Shown: positions 22,478-31,200 of the stretch, in pieces
How the letters are laid out: the number at the start of each line of letters is the position of its first letter
How positions within the stretch are numbered: position 1 is the stretch's first letter
Assembly: GCA_963736445.1 (NCBI GenBank)
Contig: CAVTOY010000016.1
Span: forward strand, 153,983 to 217,982
DNA from: Thiosocius sp963736445
GTDB taxonomy: Bacteria; Pseudomonadota; Gammaproteobacteria; Chromatiales; Chromatiaceae
Direction: 5' to 3'
DNA length: 64,000 bases
Position numbers and translations under genes: made by a program
Notes under the pieces: generated by a model
What the model saw: only the letters and a program-made list of their open reading frames with translations
Databases searched by the model: none
Told to the model about the DNA's origin: nothing

Positions 22478-25400
22478 TCAGTAACCGGCCTGATACCGGG
22501 TATTGAAACGCGCGTGCAGGGTCTCGCGGTCGGGGCCAGGTCGACCGGCGGTGGGCAGCGGCGCGAGCGTCTCACCGTCGCGCGTGAACAGGTCCATATC
22601 TTTTGCCCAGCCGCGCGCCTCCAGCACCAGTTGGCGCGACCAACCCTCGGGCGCAGGCGCGGGTTCTGCAAACTCGGCGTGCAGCTCTTCGCCCGGGCCG
22701 ATGATCGCCACCGCCTCATCCTGTTCCGCCAGCAGTTCCAGGGCCGGACCGAAACGGGTGTAGTAACCGGCCTGATGGCGGGTATCCCAGTAGGGACTGC
22801 GCTGCTGATAGTCGTAGTGCGGCAGGCGCTGTTCACCGGTCGTGCGGCGCGCGAATCCACTCTGCGCAACCTCGGCGTGAACCGGCAGGACGCGCTGCAC
22901 GCGCGCTTCGGAAAGCCGCTCGGCGTAGACCACGCTGATCCGATCCCAGTACACCTCCATATTGGTGCGCAGCCGCAGCGCCCGGGTACCTGCCGGCAGG
23001 CCGGTGAGCGGCACCGACATACGCCTTGGCATACCGGCAGGGTAACCGAACTGATCCAACAACTGATGCCAGACACCCTGCGCATCCTGGGCCTCCAGGC
23101 TCGGTGCCTCGAAGGCCGCATTGGCCTGCCAGGCCGCGAACATGGTCTGCGAATAGGGGTATTCGACCCAGCCGTCGATCATCAGCAGCGGGCGGCCGGG
23201 GCCCACATCCAGGGGCTCTGGGAAACGCAGGGTCAGTATGTGCTCCTGGGCGAGTCGGCCAATGAAGCGCCGATCCAGTTCACCGACCGCCGCCGCGCTG
23301 CCGTCCGTATCCGCAATGCGTGCCAACATGTGGCCCGCCGCGTTACTGGCTCCGTCCGGCACGATCTCACGGCGGTAGAAGTACGGCTCACCCGTCGGCT
23401 GTGGGTCCAGGATGCCCATGCGTTCATCCAGCACCATCCGCCAGCCGGGTGGCAGATCGTAGACCGCCAGGGCCAGCGAATCGAGATAGGCCGCCTCCTC
23501 CATGGGCTCGCCGACCTTGAGCACATAGCGACCGTCGCGCGGCTCGAGCAGGCCCTCGGGTAACTGAAAGTTTTCCCAGGGGCGTGGCTCGGCATACTCG
23601 CCCGGACCGATCGCGTAGCCGATGCCCCCTACGCCCAGCAGATCACTGACGAACCGGTATTGTCTACCGTCCCAGACAAAGAGTACCGGGCAGCTGGACA
23701 ACTGGCGCTGCGTCTCGGTGATTCGATGCGTCTCACCGGCGGCCAGCGCGAGTTCGCTCTGAAACACGCCGTCGGACCAGTCAATGGCGACGAAGTCTGC
23801 CTGGCCGGCACCCCCCAGCCCGACGGCCAGAGGCTGCAGACCTTGGCCGGGACCCGAATGGTTGCGCAGGGTGCTCAGCAGGGTCCAGTGTTCACCCCGC
23901 CGGACCGCGATACGCGCACCGATCCCGGAGCTGTTGGAGCGCATGGAGTCTGCCTTGTCCTCGCGCCCGCTTAGGCGCAGCGCAATGAACGGATGACGCC
24001 CCGCGCCGGGCCGCCAGAGGCGCGCCCGATCGCCTGCTATTGCCAGCACCCCCATGCCGCGGGCCGGCTCCTCCAGCAGCGTCGCCATACCCAGCAGCGG
24101 TGTCAGCGACCGATGGGCGAAGGCCTCGTCCAACTGACCGTCGGCATTCATGCGCAGCGCGCGCCAGCCATCCCGGGTGGCCAGCAGCATCTCCTGCACG
24201 CCGTCGCCGTCGAGATCGGTCGCCGCCAGCTGGGCCCAGCCGGAAACGGCCTCGCCCTGCCACAGCGCGCGCGAAGCGAAGTCGCCGGCCTTGTCGGCGA
24301 ACCAGCCCAACAGGCGGCCGTCGCTGCCCAGCGTCAGCAGCTCCACGCTGCCGTCGCTATCCAGATCCAGCGCGAGTCCGGCCAGGGCCGGCGTGTTGCG
24401 GAAGGCATCGAGTCCATCAGTGGCACGGTAGCTCCACAGGCGATCGTTGGTGTACACCTCGTGCGGCACATCGGCGTTGAGCACGACGATATCCAGATCT
24501 CTATCGCTATCGAGATCCACCGGCAGGACCTGCCGTCCCGCGGCGCCCGCACCGGTCAGCCCGCGATCACGTGCCAGCGCCCGAAAGCTGCCGTCGAGAT
24601 TGTTGTTCAACAATTCGTTGTCGGCATCGGCATTCACCAAAAAGAGGTCGAGGTCGCCGTCATGGTCGGCATCGAACCACGCCCCATCGACTGTGTCGCG
24701 ATCGCCGGCACCGGCCTGGCTCGCTGCGGTCACATCTTGCCACTGCCCGGCCACGGTCTGGCGCCAGAGCCGGTTCGGCCCGTTCCGGCAGAGGTAGAGA
24801 TCCAGCAATCCGTCGTTGTCATAGTCGCCCCAGAGGGCCGCGTTCACGTTGTCTGTCCCGGCGAACGGCGCATCGGCCGAAGGCCGATAGCTGCCGTCGG
24901 CCTGGCGTCGCAGCAGCACGCTGGCGGGCAACGCGCCGCCGCTGATCAACACCGCCTTGCCGTCCAGATCGACCGCTGTGACGCTGAGCGGTCGCTCCAC
25001 ACCGGTTGCGATGCCCGCAGCCGACCAGGCCTGATCGATGACCGCGGTGAACAACTCCCCGGCAGGCAAACCGGTGGCTTGCTCGCTCGGCTCCCCCAGC
25101 GTCCGGACCTCGCCACGACGCCCGAGGCGCGTGTACTTGAACTCGGCCAGGCGCGATCGCGGGTTGTTCGCGAGCTTCTGGTAGACGGCGGCGACCTCGC
25201 GCGCCTCGTCAGACTGCCCCAGGCGCTGCAGCGCCTGGAAGGCGCCATAGTAGGCGCTGCGCAGATAGGGATCCTGCGCCACCGCACGCCGATAGAGGTC
25301 CAATGCGCGCCCCGACTCACCGAGCTGCGCCTCGCACTGGGCCAGGTAATAGATCGCGTAGGCATCCGCCGGATCGGCATCCACGACGTGCCGAAAATGC

Positions 25401-25777
25401 ACCCTGGCCTGCTCCGGCCCGCCCAGGTAGAGCCTCAGCAACCCGCTGACATAATGCGCATCGACGTGATCGGGCTGCCGATCGAGCAGCGCCGCCATCT
25501 GCTCCAGGGCCAGCAGTTCATCGCCCGGCTCCTGGCGGTTGAGCGTGGCAATGGCGAGATTGACTTGCAGCGTCGGCAGCTCCGGCCAGGCGTTCGCCAG
25601 CCGCTCGAACAGGTCGCGTGCCTCGGCATAGCGAAACTGCCCCATCAGGCCGACGCCGCGGTTGTTCTCGCTGACCAGCGCGGAGTCGAGGCCGTCAGGC
25701 TGCGGCGTGCGGTCACAGGCGACGACACCCAGCAACAGCAAGACAGGCAGCAGGTAACTCAAGCGACGGATCTGCAT
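22478..25777 (-). CDS. TPR / FG-GAP (CRTAC1-like) lipoprotein with unusual C-terminal module
   Basis: 1,099 aa. Lipobox GVVACD at about residue 21 predicts an envelope lipoprotein. TPRs cover about 35-215 (ARDLFERLANAWPELPTLQV, DAYAIYYLAQCEAQLGES). FG-GAP/VCBS calcium-loop repeats follow at about 280-560: DYDNDGLLDLYL, DADHDGDLDLFL, DLDSDRDLDIVV, DLDGDGVQEMLL. An UnbV-like piece is at about 620-670. The last 400 residues form a module beginning SCPVLFVWDGRQYRFVSDLL, seen in some TPR/UnbV proteins but with no assigned function that I know of. It follows the 598-aa FG-GAP gene after 8 bases. A truncated inverted copy of its 3' end lies at 37588-37771. Confidence 0.82.
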   Translation of the reverse strand: MQIRRLSYLLPVLLLLGVVACDRTPQPDGLDSALVSENNRGVGLMGQFRYAEARDLFERLANAWPELPTLQVNLAIATLNRQEPGDELLALEQMAALLDRQPDHVDAHYVSGLLRLYLGGPEQARVHFRHVVDADPADAYAIYYLAQCEAQLGESGRALDLYRRAVAQDPYLRSAYYGAFQALQRLGQSDEAREVAAVYQKLANNPRSRLAEFKYTRLGRRGEVRTLGEPSEQATGLPAGELFTAVIDQAWSAAGIATGVERPLSVTAVDLDGKAVLISGGALPASVLLRRQADGSYRPSADAPFAGTDNVNAALWGDYDNDGLLDLYLCRNGPNRLWRQTVAGQWQDVTAASQAGAGDRDTVDGAWFDADHDGDLDLFLVNADADNELLNNNLDGSFRALARDRGLTGAGAAGRQVLPVDLDSDRDLDIVVLNADVPHEVYTNDRLWSYRATDGLDAFRNTPALAGLALDLDSDGSVELLTLGSDGRLLGWFADKAGDFASRALWQGEAVSGWAQLAATDLDGDGVQEMLLATRDGWRALRMNADGQLDEAFAHRSLTPLLGMATLLEEPARGMGVLAIAGDRARLWRPGAGRHPFIALRLSGREDKADSMRSNSSGIGARIAVRRGEHWTLLSTLRNHSGPGQGLQPLAVGLGGAGQADFVAIDWSDGVFQSELALAAGETHRITETQRQLSSCPVLFVWDGRQYRFVSDLLGVGGIGYAIGPGEYAEPRPWENFQLPEGLLEPRDGRYVLKVGEPMEEAAYLDSLALAVYDLPPGWRMVLDERMGILDPQPTGEPYFYRREIVPDGASNAAGHMLARIADTDGSAAAVGELDRRFIGRLAQEHILTLRFPEPLDVGPGRPLLMIDGWVEYPYSQTMFAAWQANAAFEAPSLEAQDAQGVWHQLLDQFGYPAGMPRRMSVPLTGLPAGTRALRLRTNMEVYWDRISVVYAERLSEARVQRVLPVHAEVAQSGFARRTTGEQRLPHYDYQQRSPYWDTRHQAGYYTRFGPALELLAEQDEAVAIIGPGEELHAEFAEPAPAPEGWSRQLVLEARGWAKDMDLFTRDGETLAPLPTAGRPGPDRETLHARFNTRYQAGY

Positions 25778-25785
25778 GCGGTTCG

Positions 25786-27582
25786 CTACTCCTGGCCCTG
25801 GCGGATCACCAGGGTGCCATCCACGGCCGGTTCGACGATCGTCTGGCGGCTACCGTCCGGCCAGGTGATCGACAGCCGGTCTACTCTGTTTGTCTCACCC
25901 AGGCCGAAGGTCACCGGCAGCTCCACCTGCGATAGGTAACTGCGGCTCGGCATCACGCGACGATGCAGCTGCCTGTCTCCGACTGTCAGCACCAGCGCCG
26001 CCCCGATCGCCTCGCGGTTCGGGGGATCGCCGCGCAACACCACCCGCAGCCAATGATTCCCCAGCGACTGGTCATTGCGCAGCAGGCGCGGTGCCCCGTT
26101 GTTTTGCGTCAGCAGCACATCGAGGTCGCCATCGCCATCGATGTCCGCATAGGCCGCACCCCGGCCCACGATCGGGGTGGTGAGATCACCCATCATCTCC
26201 GGCTTGACCGGCACGAACGGTGTGCGGCAGTCGTCGCCGCAGTGCCAGAACAGCTGCGCCGGCTGGGCATGGTGCTGACTCGCCTGCACCTGATGGATCT
26301 CGGGCTCCAGATGGCCGTTGACCTGCAACAGATCGAGCCGACCGTCCAGGTCGTAGTCAAAGAAGAACAGACCGAAGGTCAGCGCGCGGCGCGAGGCGGG
26401 CCCGATGCCGGCGATGATGGCCTGATCCGACAGCGGCGCGCGCCCGGCCATCGTCAGGTAGAAGGAGCTCATCTCATTGGCGAAGTTGCCGATCGCAATC
26501 GCCTGTTCCTCGTCGTTGAAGATATGCGCGCTGTCGACACCCATTGCGCCGGTCGCGGCACCATTTCGGTCGAAGGCCACACCATAGTCGGTGCCGACCT
26601 CTTCGAAACGGCCACCGCCGAGATTAAGGAACAGAAAGTTCTGCACCGTATCGTTGGCGACGAACAGATCCATCGCACCATCCCGATCGATATCCAGCGG
26701 CAGCACCGCCAGGGCCTTGGCCATCGGCTCGCCGCTCTGCGGGTGCGTAACCTGGATGCCGCTGCTCTGCGATACGTCCTCGAAGCGGCCGTTGCCCAGG
26801 TTGCGGTAGAGGTAGGCGTCGCTGCCGGCATAGGCGGTAGGCGGCCCGTAGGCGCGACCGAGGCCGGTGATCTGGAAGTTAACCTGCCGATCGATGTCCG
26901 GCGACCAGGTGACATAGTTGGCCACGAACAGATCAAGATCGCCGTCCTGGTCGACATCGACAAAGCTGGCCCCGGTGCTCCAGTCCGCCGCACTACCCCC
27001 CACCCCGGCCTGTGCAGTGACATCCCGCAGGCGGCCGTTTTCATTCCGGTAGAGTTGGTTCTCGCCGACCGCCGTTACGAACACATCTGTCCAGCCATCC
27101 TGGTCGTAATCGGCGACAGCCACACCCATGCCGTAGAAACTGTCGGTTGGGGCCGCATCGGCACTGACGTCCTCGAAGCGGCCGGTCCCGTCATTGCGAT
27201 ACAGGCGCAGGGTCGAAGCGGGATCCGCAGCGACCGACTGGCCCACCAGATTCACGGAATCGACCAGGAGCAGGTCCTGGTCACCATCGTTGTCCAGGTC
27301 AAAGAAGGCACCACCGCTGCCCATGGTCTCGGGCAACAATCGGTCACCCGTGGCGCCATTCCGGTGCACGAAATCGATCCCGACCTGCGCGGTGATATCG
27401 GTGAAAGGCGCCGGCGGCGGCTGCGGCTCCGCGCTGGTGTCCACCCTGACCGGGGCCTCGACCGCTGCGGTCTCGAGGGCCTCGTCCCGGCGTCCGAACC
27501 AAAACAGCGACGTGATCCCAGCCCCCACGCAGATCAGTGCGAAAACGGTCTTGCCTAGCGCACTGGCGGTATCTCTTGACAT
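25786..27582 (-). CDS. CRTAC1-family FG-GAP/UnbV protein, membrane-anchored
   Basis: 598 aa. One hydrophobic segment at about 10-29 (KTVFALICVGAGITSLFWFG) should anchor or export it. Seven or so Asp-rich VCBS/FG-GAP loops (DLDNDGDQDLLLVD, DYDQDGWTDVFV, DVDQDGDLDLFVANYV, DIDRDGAMDLFVAND, DYDLDGRLDLLQ, DIDGDGDLDVLL) predict a calcium-binding beta-propeller. The C-terminal ASPIC/UnbV domain is at about 500-590 (AIGAALVLTVGDRQLHRRV, DRLSITWPDGS). It is first in the leftward pair and divergent from the multihaem gene across a 147-bp spacer. Enzymatic role is unknown. Confidence 0.88.
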   Translation of the reverse strand: MSRDTASALGKTVFALICVGAGITSLFWFGRRDEALETAAVEAPVRVDTSAEPQPPPAPFTDITAQVGIDFVHRNGATGDRLLPETMGSGGAFFDLDNDGDQDLLLVDSVNLVGQSVAADPASTLRLYRNDGTGRFEDVSADAAPTDSFYGMGVAVADYDQDGWTDVFVTAVGENQLYRNENGRLRDVTAQAGVGGSAADWSTGASFVDVDQDGDLDLFVANYVTWSPDIDRQVNFQITGLGRAYGPPTAYAGSDAYLYRNLGNGRFEDVSQSSGIQVTHPQSGEPMAKALAVLPLDIDRDGAMDLFVANDTVQNFLFLNLGGGRFEEVGTDYGVAFDRNGAATGAMGVDSAHIFNDEEQAIAIGNFANEMSSFYLTMAGRAPLSDQAIIAGIGPASRRALTFGLFFFDYDLDGRLDLLQVNGHLEPEIHQVQASQHHAQPAQLFWHCGDDCRTPFVPVKPEMMGDLTTPIVGRGAAYADIDGDGDLDVLLTQNNGAPRLLRNDQSLGNHWLRVVLRGDPPNREAIGAALVLTVGDRQLHRRVMPSRSYLSQVELPVTFGLGETNRVDRLSITWPDGSRQTIVEPAVDGTLVIRQGQE

Positions 27583-27729
27583 TACAGCTTGTACTCCACA
27601 GGGCCGCTAGTGTGCTCATGTACTCGACGGTCGATCAACTGCCGCGGGCGAGACCGGATACCATACAGAGAGATCCTATCGGCTTTGGGCACCGGGATTG
27701 AAAGGCAATGCAGGACGCCGCACAACGAC
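27583..27729. promoter_or_regulatory. Divergent promoter region of the FG-GAP/cytochrome cluster
   Basis: 147 bp between the starts of the leftward FG-GAP gene (27582) and the rightward multihaem gene (27730). Because both arms begin here it must carry promoters for both, a layout that implies joint control. I see no clear consensus -10/-35 pair or operator. Confidence 0.45.
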
Positions 27730-30465
27730 ATGACGACTGACAGGCGTCGCAACTCCCTGGTCATGGGACCGGGTCTGCACCGGCTGCTGACCCCAGTATT
27801 GCTCCTATTCGGCTTGCTGGCGCTGAACGGCCTTTACCTGGCGACGGTGACCTGGCTGGAGTGGTCGGACGCTCGCCTGTACCAGGACCTGTTCTACCAG
27901 TGGATGTTCCTCGCCCACCTGCTGCTCGGCCTGACGCTGCTGCTCCCGGCACTGGTGTTTGGCATCCTTCACCTGCGCAGGGCCTGGCACAGCCCCAATC
28001 GCCGCGCGGTCCGCTTCGGCCTGACCCTGTTCCTACTGGCCCTGCTGCTGCTTGTCAGCGGCCTGTTGCTGGTCCGGTTCGATTTCTTTCAGCTGCGCGA
28101 CCCGCTCGTTCGTGATCCGCTGTACTGGCTGCACCTGGGTGGCGGTCTGCTGGTGATCGGTCTGTTCGTGCTGCACCGGCGCGCCGGCACCCGGCTGAAC
28201 TGGCGCCTGGGTGCCGGCTGGAGCCTCGCCGCGGGCCTTGGCCTGCTCGCCACGCTGGCGGTGTTGAAGTTCGAGAACCGTGCCGTCGACATCCAGCTGG
28301 CCGATGCCGAGCGACCCTTCCCACCCGCGCTGCTGCAGGTCAGCGGCACCCAGTCCATCGAACCCGATGTGCTGATGCGCGACACCTACTGCGAGGAATG
28401 TCACAGCGACGTGCACAAGCAATGGTCGGAGAGCGCGCATCGTTTCAGCTCGTTCAACAACCCCGCCTACCGCGCCAGCGTGATGGAGACCATGCAGGTG
28501 ATGCGTGAGCGTGATGGTGATCACCAACAGGCCCGCCTGTGTGCCGGCTGTCACGACCTGGTACCGCTGCTGTCCGGCCGCTTCGACCGCGCCGACTTCG
28601 ACCCGGACACCGACCCTACGGCCCAGGCCGGTCTGACCTGCACCGTCTGCCACGCGATCTCCAGCGTCGACAGCCCGCGCGGCAACGCCGACTTCTCCGT
28701 CACACTGCCAAAGCACTACCCGTTCGTCGACAGCGACAACACGCTGCTGCAGTGGCTCAACCGACAGCTGATCAAGGCCAAGCCGGCGTTTCACCAACAG
28801 ACCTTTCTGAAGCCGGTGCACCGCAGTGCCGAGTTCTGCGCCGGCTGCCACAAGGTCCACCTGCCCGAGAGCTTCAACGGCTACAAGTGGCTGCGCGGTC
28901 AGAACCACTATGATTCGTTCGCGTTGTCGGGGGTCTCCGGACAGGGGTCATCGAGTTTCTATTACCCAACGCAGGCAGTTAAGAAGTGTGCCCAGTGCCA
29001 TATGCCGCTGACCGCCTCGGACGACTTCGGCGCCAGCCGGTTCGACGACAGCGGCGAACTGACGGTCCACAATCACCTGTTCCCCGCCGCCAACACCGCG
29101 CTGCCGCATTGGCGCCAGGCGCCCGAATGGGTGAATGAAAGCCATCGTGAGTTCATGCAGCGCGCGCTGCGCGTCGACCTGTTCGGCATCAAGCAGGACG
29201 GCGACATCAGCGGCGCGTTGACGGCGCCACTGCGCCCCGAGGTGCCGGTACTCGAACCCGGACGGCGGTACCTGCTCGAGGTGGTGGTACGCACTGTCGG
29301 CATGGGCCACCTGTTCACCGAGGGCACGGCGGATTCGAACCAGGTCTGGATCGAGCTGATTGCGCGGCAGGGCGAGCGCATCATCGGCCACAGCGGCGCG
29401 ATGGGCGACGAAGGAGAGGTCGACCCCTGGGCCTATTTCCTCAATGCCTATGTGCTCGACCAGCAGGGCAAACGCATCGACCGGCGCAATGCGCAAGACA
29501 TCCTCACCCCGCTGTACAACCACCAGATCCCGCCGGGCGCGGCCGACGTGGTGCACTACGCGCTCGACCTGCCGGCGGACATCAGCGGTCCGGTCGACAT
29601 CGAGGTGCGCGTGCACTATCGCAAGTTCGACACCACCTATCTGCGCTTCATCCAGGGCGAGGAATTCAAGCGCAACGACCTGCCTGTTACGCTGCTCGCC
29701 AGCGACCATGTCCGTTTTCCGACCAGCGAAGGACACAATGACCTGACCCAGGCCATGCCCAAGATCCCCGATTGGGAGCGCTGGAACGACTACGGCATCG
29801 GCCTGTTGCGCAAGGGCCGCCTCGGCGAGCTGCGCCAGGCCGAGGCGGCGTTCAAACAGGTGGAGCAGACTGGGCGTGGCGACGGCCCGGTCAACCTGGC
29901 GCGCGTCTATCTGAAGGAAGGGCGACTGGACGAGGCCAGCGAGGCCCTGCGCCGCAGTCTAGAGGCCGACCCGCCCGCCCCGCCCTGGGTGGTGACCTGG
30001 CTGACCGGGCAGGTCAACGAACAGAATGGCTTTCTGGACGAGGCGATCGCCGACTACCGGCGCGTGCTGCGCAGCGATTTCCCCGACGCGGCCGCGCGCG
30101 GCATGGACTTCGGCCGCGACTACCGCGTGATCAACGCGCTGGGTCGGGCCTTGTTCGAGCGGGCCAAGATGGCGCGCGGGACTTCACGTACCGCGGAACG
30201 CGACGCCCTGCTGCGCGAGGCGGCGGGCACCTTCCGCCGGACCCTGGAGCTCGATCCCGAGAACCTGACCGCGCACTACAATCTCGACCAGATCCTGCGT
30301 CTGCTGGACGAACCGGAACAGGCCGCGCAACACGCCCGCCAGTACGAGCGCTTCCGGCCCGACAACAACGCCCAGGAGCGGGTGGTCGCCTTGCACCGCA
30401 GCCGAAATCCTGCCGCAGACCATGCCGCCGAGGCGGTCGCGATCTACGTGCTGCATAGCCAATGA
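27730..30465 (+). CDS. Five-helix membrane protein with five CxxCH haem motifs and TPRs
   Basis: 911 aa from ATG 27730; the longer frame lacks a ribosome site. Five hydrophobic helices at about 18-40, 57-80, 96-116, 131-149 and 161-180 place the C-terminal part in the periplasm if the N-terminus is inside. Helix 2 carries H63 and H81 and helix 4 carries H135 and H149, spacing compatible with two b haems. CxxCH motifs: CEECH 221, CAGCH 271, CTVCH 304, CAGCH 370, CAQCH 420, a cytochrome c554-like block. TPRs fill about 680-911. It could oxidise quinol and pass electrons outward; the b-haem proposal is inference. It heads the rightward arm of the cluster. Confidence 0.85.
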   Translation: MTTDRRRNSLVMGPGLHRLLTPVLLLFGLLALNGLYLATVTWLEWSDARLYQDLFYQWMFLAHLLLGLTLLLPALVFGILHLRRAWHSPNRRAVRFGLTLFLLALLLLVSGLLLVRFDFFQLRDPLVRDPLYWLHLGGGLLVIGLFVLHRRAGTRLNWRLGAGWSLAAGLGLLATLAVLKFENRAVDIQLADAERPFPPALLQVSGTQSIEPDVLMRDTYCEECHSDVHKQWSESAHRFSSFNNPAYRASVMETMQVMRERDGDHQQARLCAGCHDLVPLLSGRFDRADFDPDTDPTAQAGLTCTVCHAISSVDSPRGNADFSVTLPKHYPFVDSDNTLLQWLNRQLIKAKPAFHQQTFLKPVHRSAEFCAGCHKVHLPESFNGYKWLRGQNHYDSFALSGVSGQGSSSFYYPTQAVKKCAQCHMPLTASDDFGASRFDDSGELTVHNHLFPAANTALPHWRQAPEWVNESHREFMQRALRVDLFGIKQDGDISGALTAPLRPEVPVLEPGRRYLLEVVVRTVGMGHLFTEGTADSNQVWIELIARQGERIIGHSGAMGDEGEVDPWAYFLNAYVLDQQGKRIDRRNAQDILTPLYNHQIPPGAADVVHYALDLPADISGPVDIEVRVHYRKFDTTYLRFIQGEEFKRNDLPVTLLASDHVRFPTSEGHNDLTQAMPKIPDWERWNDYGIGLLRKGRLGELRQAEAAFKQVEQTGRGDGPVNLARVYLKEGRLDEASEALRRSLEADPPAPPWVVTWLTGQVNEQNGFLDEAIADYRRVLRSDFPDAAARGMDFGRDYRVINALGRALFERAKMARGTSRTAERDALLREAAGTFRRTLELDPENLTAHYNLDQILRLLDEPEQAAQHARQYERFRPDNNAQERVVALHRSRNPAADHAAEAVAIYVLHSQ

Positions 30466-30609
30466 GCATGTCAGTTTTTTTAACACCGTCCACGTCGCCA
30501 GCGGGGCCTCGGCATGTTTATGCTATTTTCAACAATCACTTACATATTATGGCGCGACTCTTGCCAGTGCTTAGAGACAGATGAAATTTGCCACCGTCAG
30601 GAAAAAACA

Positions 30610-31125
30610 ATGAAGATCGTATCGAAGCTCCGCATTATCTTATTTTCCACCTTTTGCCTGGCCGCTAGCGGCGTCCTCGCTATCCCGGTTGTCTTGAACT
30701 TGCTCACCGACAATTTCGGCGGCGAGACTTCGTTCACGATGGACACGGCCCCCTCGACTGGCCCTATTGCCTACGATTCATTCACCGGGGCTGAAAGCTC
30801 TCCGGGTTCGCTTTCCGACGGTATCGCTGATATCGGCGACCTGGTCAGCGCGACGGCCTATACATTCACCTGGGACCTCTTAGACGGCGACTATGAATTC
30901 ACCCTCTTGGACTCCTTCGGCGACGGCATCTGCTGCAGCTTCGGGGCCGGGAATTATTCCCTCGCGGTCGACGGCGAGGTCGTTGGCTCAGGCGGCGAAT
31001 TCGCATTCGAGGAGGCCACTAGCTTCACCGTTGAGGGCAACGCGGTACCGCTGCCGGCGACGCTCGCGCTGCTGGGCCTGGGCCTGGCCGGCCTCGGCTG
31101 GTCGCGTCGCTGCACAAGCCGTTAA
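30610..31125 (+). CDS. PEP-CTERM-like secreted protein
   Basis: 171 aa from ATG 30610. Signal peptide at about 1-24 (IILFSTFCLAASGVLA). The mature part is acidic and beta-rich (YEFTLLDSFGDGICCSFGAG). The tail reads VPLPATLALLGLGLAGLGWSRR: sorting motif, hydrophobic helix and basic end, the layout recognised by exosortase/EpsH systems. It is probably processed and held at the cell surface or matrix. No exosortase gene lies in the window. It sits between the multihaem gene and the TPR lipoproteins and is followed by a strong terminator, so it may be its own unit or end the first transcript. Confidence 0.85.
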   Translation: MKIVSKLRIILFSTFCLAASGVLAIPVVLNLLTDNFGGETSFTMDTAPSTGPIAYDSFTGAESSPGSLSDGIADIGDLVSATAYTFTWDLLDGDYEFTLLDSFGDGICCSFGAGNYSLAVDGEVVGSGGEFAFEEATSFTVEGNAVPLPATLALLGLGLAGLGWSRRCTSR

Positions 31126-31154
31126 AGTTCGAACGACGATAGGTCGACAAACGG

Positions 31155-31189
31155 GGGACCCGGCTCGAGCCGGGTCCCTCTTTTTATTT
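31155..31189 (+). terminator. Rho-independent terminator after the PEP-CTERM gene
   Basis: Perfect 10-bp stem GGGACCCGGC / GCCGGGTCCC around a TCGA loop, followed by TCTTTTTATTT. It lies only 12 bases before the next gene, so the TPR gene may need read-through or a promoter overlapping this region. Confidence 0.88.
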
Positions 31190-31200
31190 CTCGAGCCCGG

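Noticed and set aside
23993..25939. 648-aa open frame on the plus strand
   Set aside because: Antisense shadow of the TPR/FG-GAP gene. GC-rich codon bias opens the opposite strand; there is no family likeness, and the minus-strand protein has clear domains.
25963..27558. 531-aa open frame on the plus strand
   Set aside because: Antisense shadow of the 598-aa FG-GAP gene.
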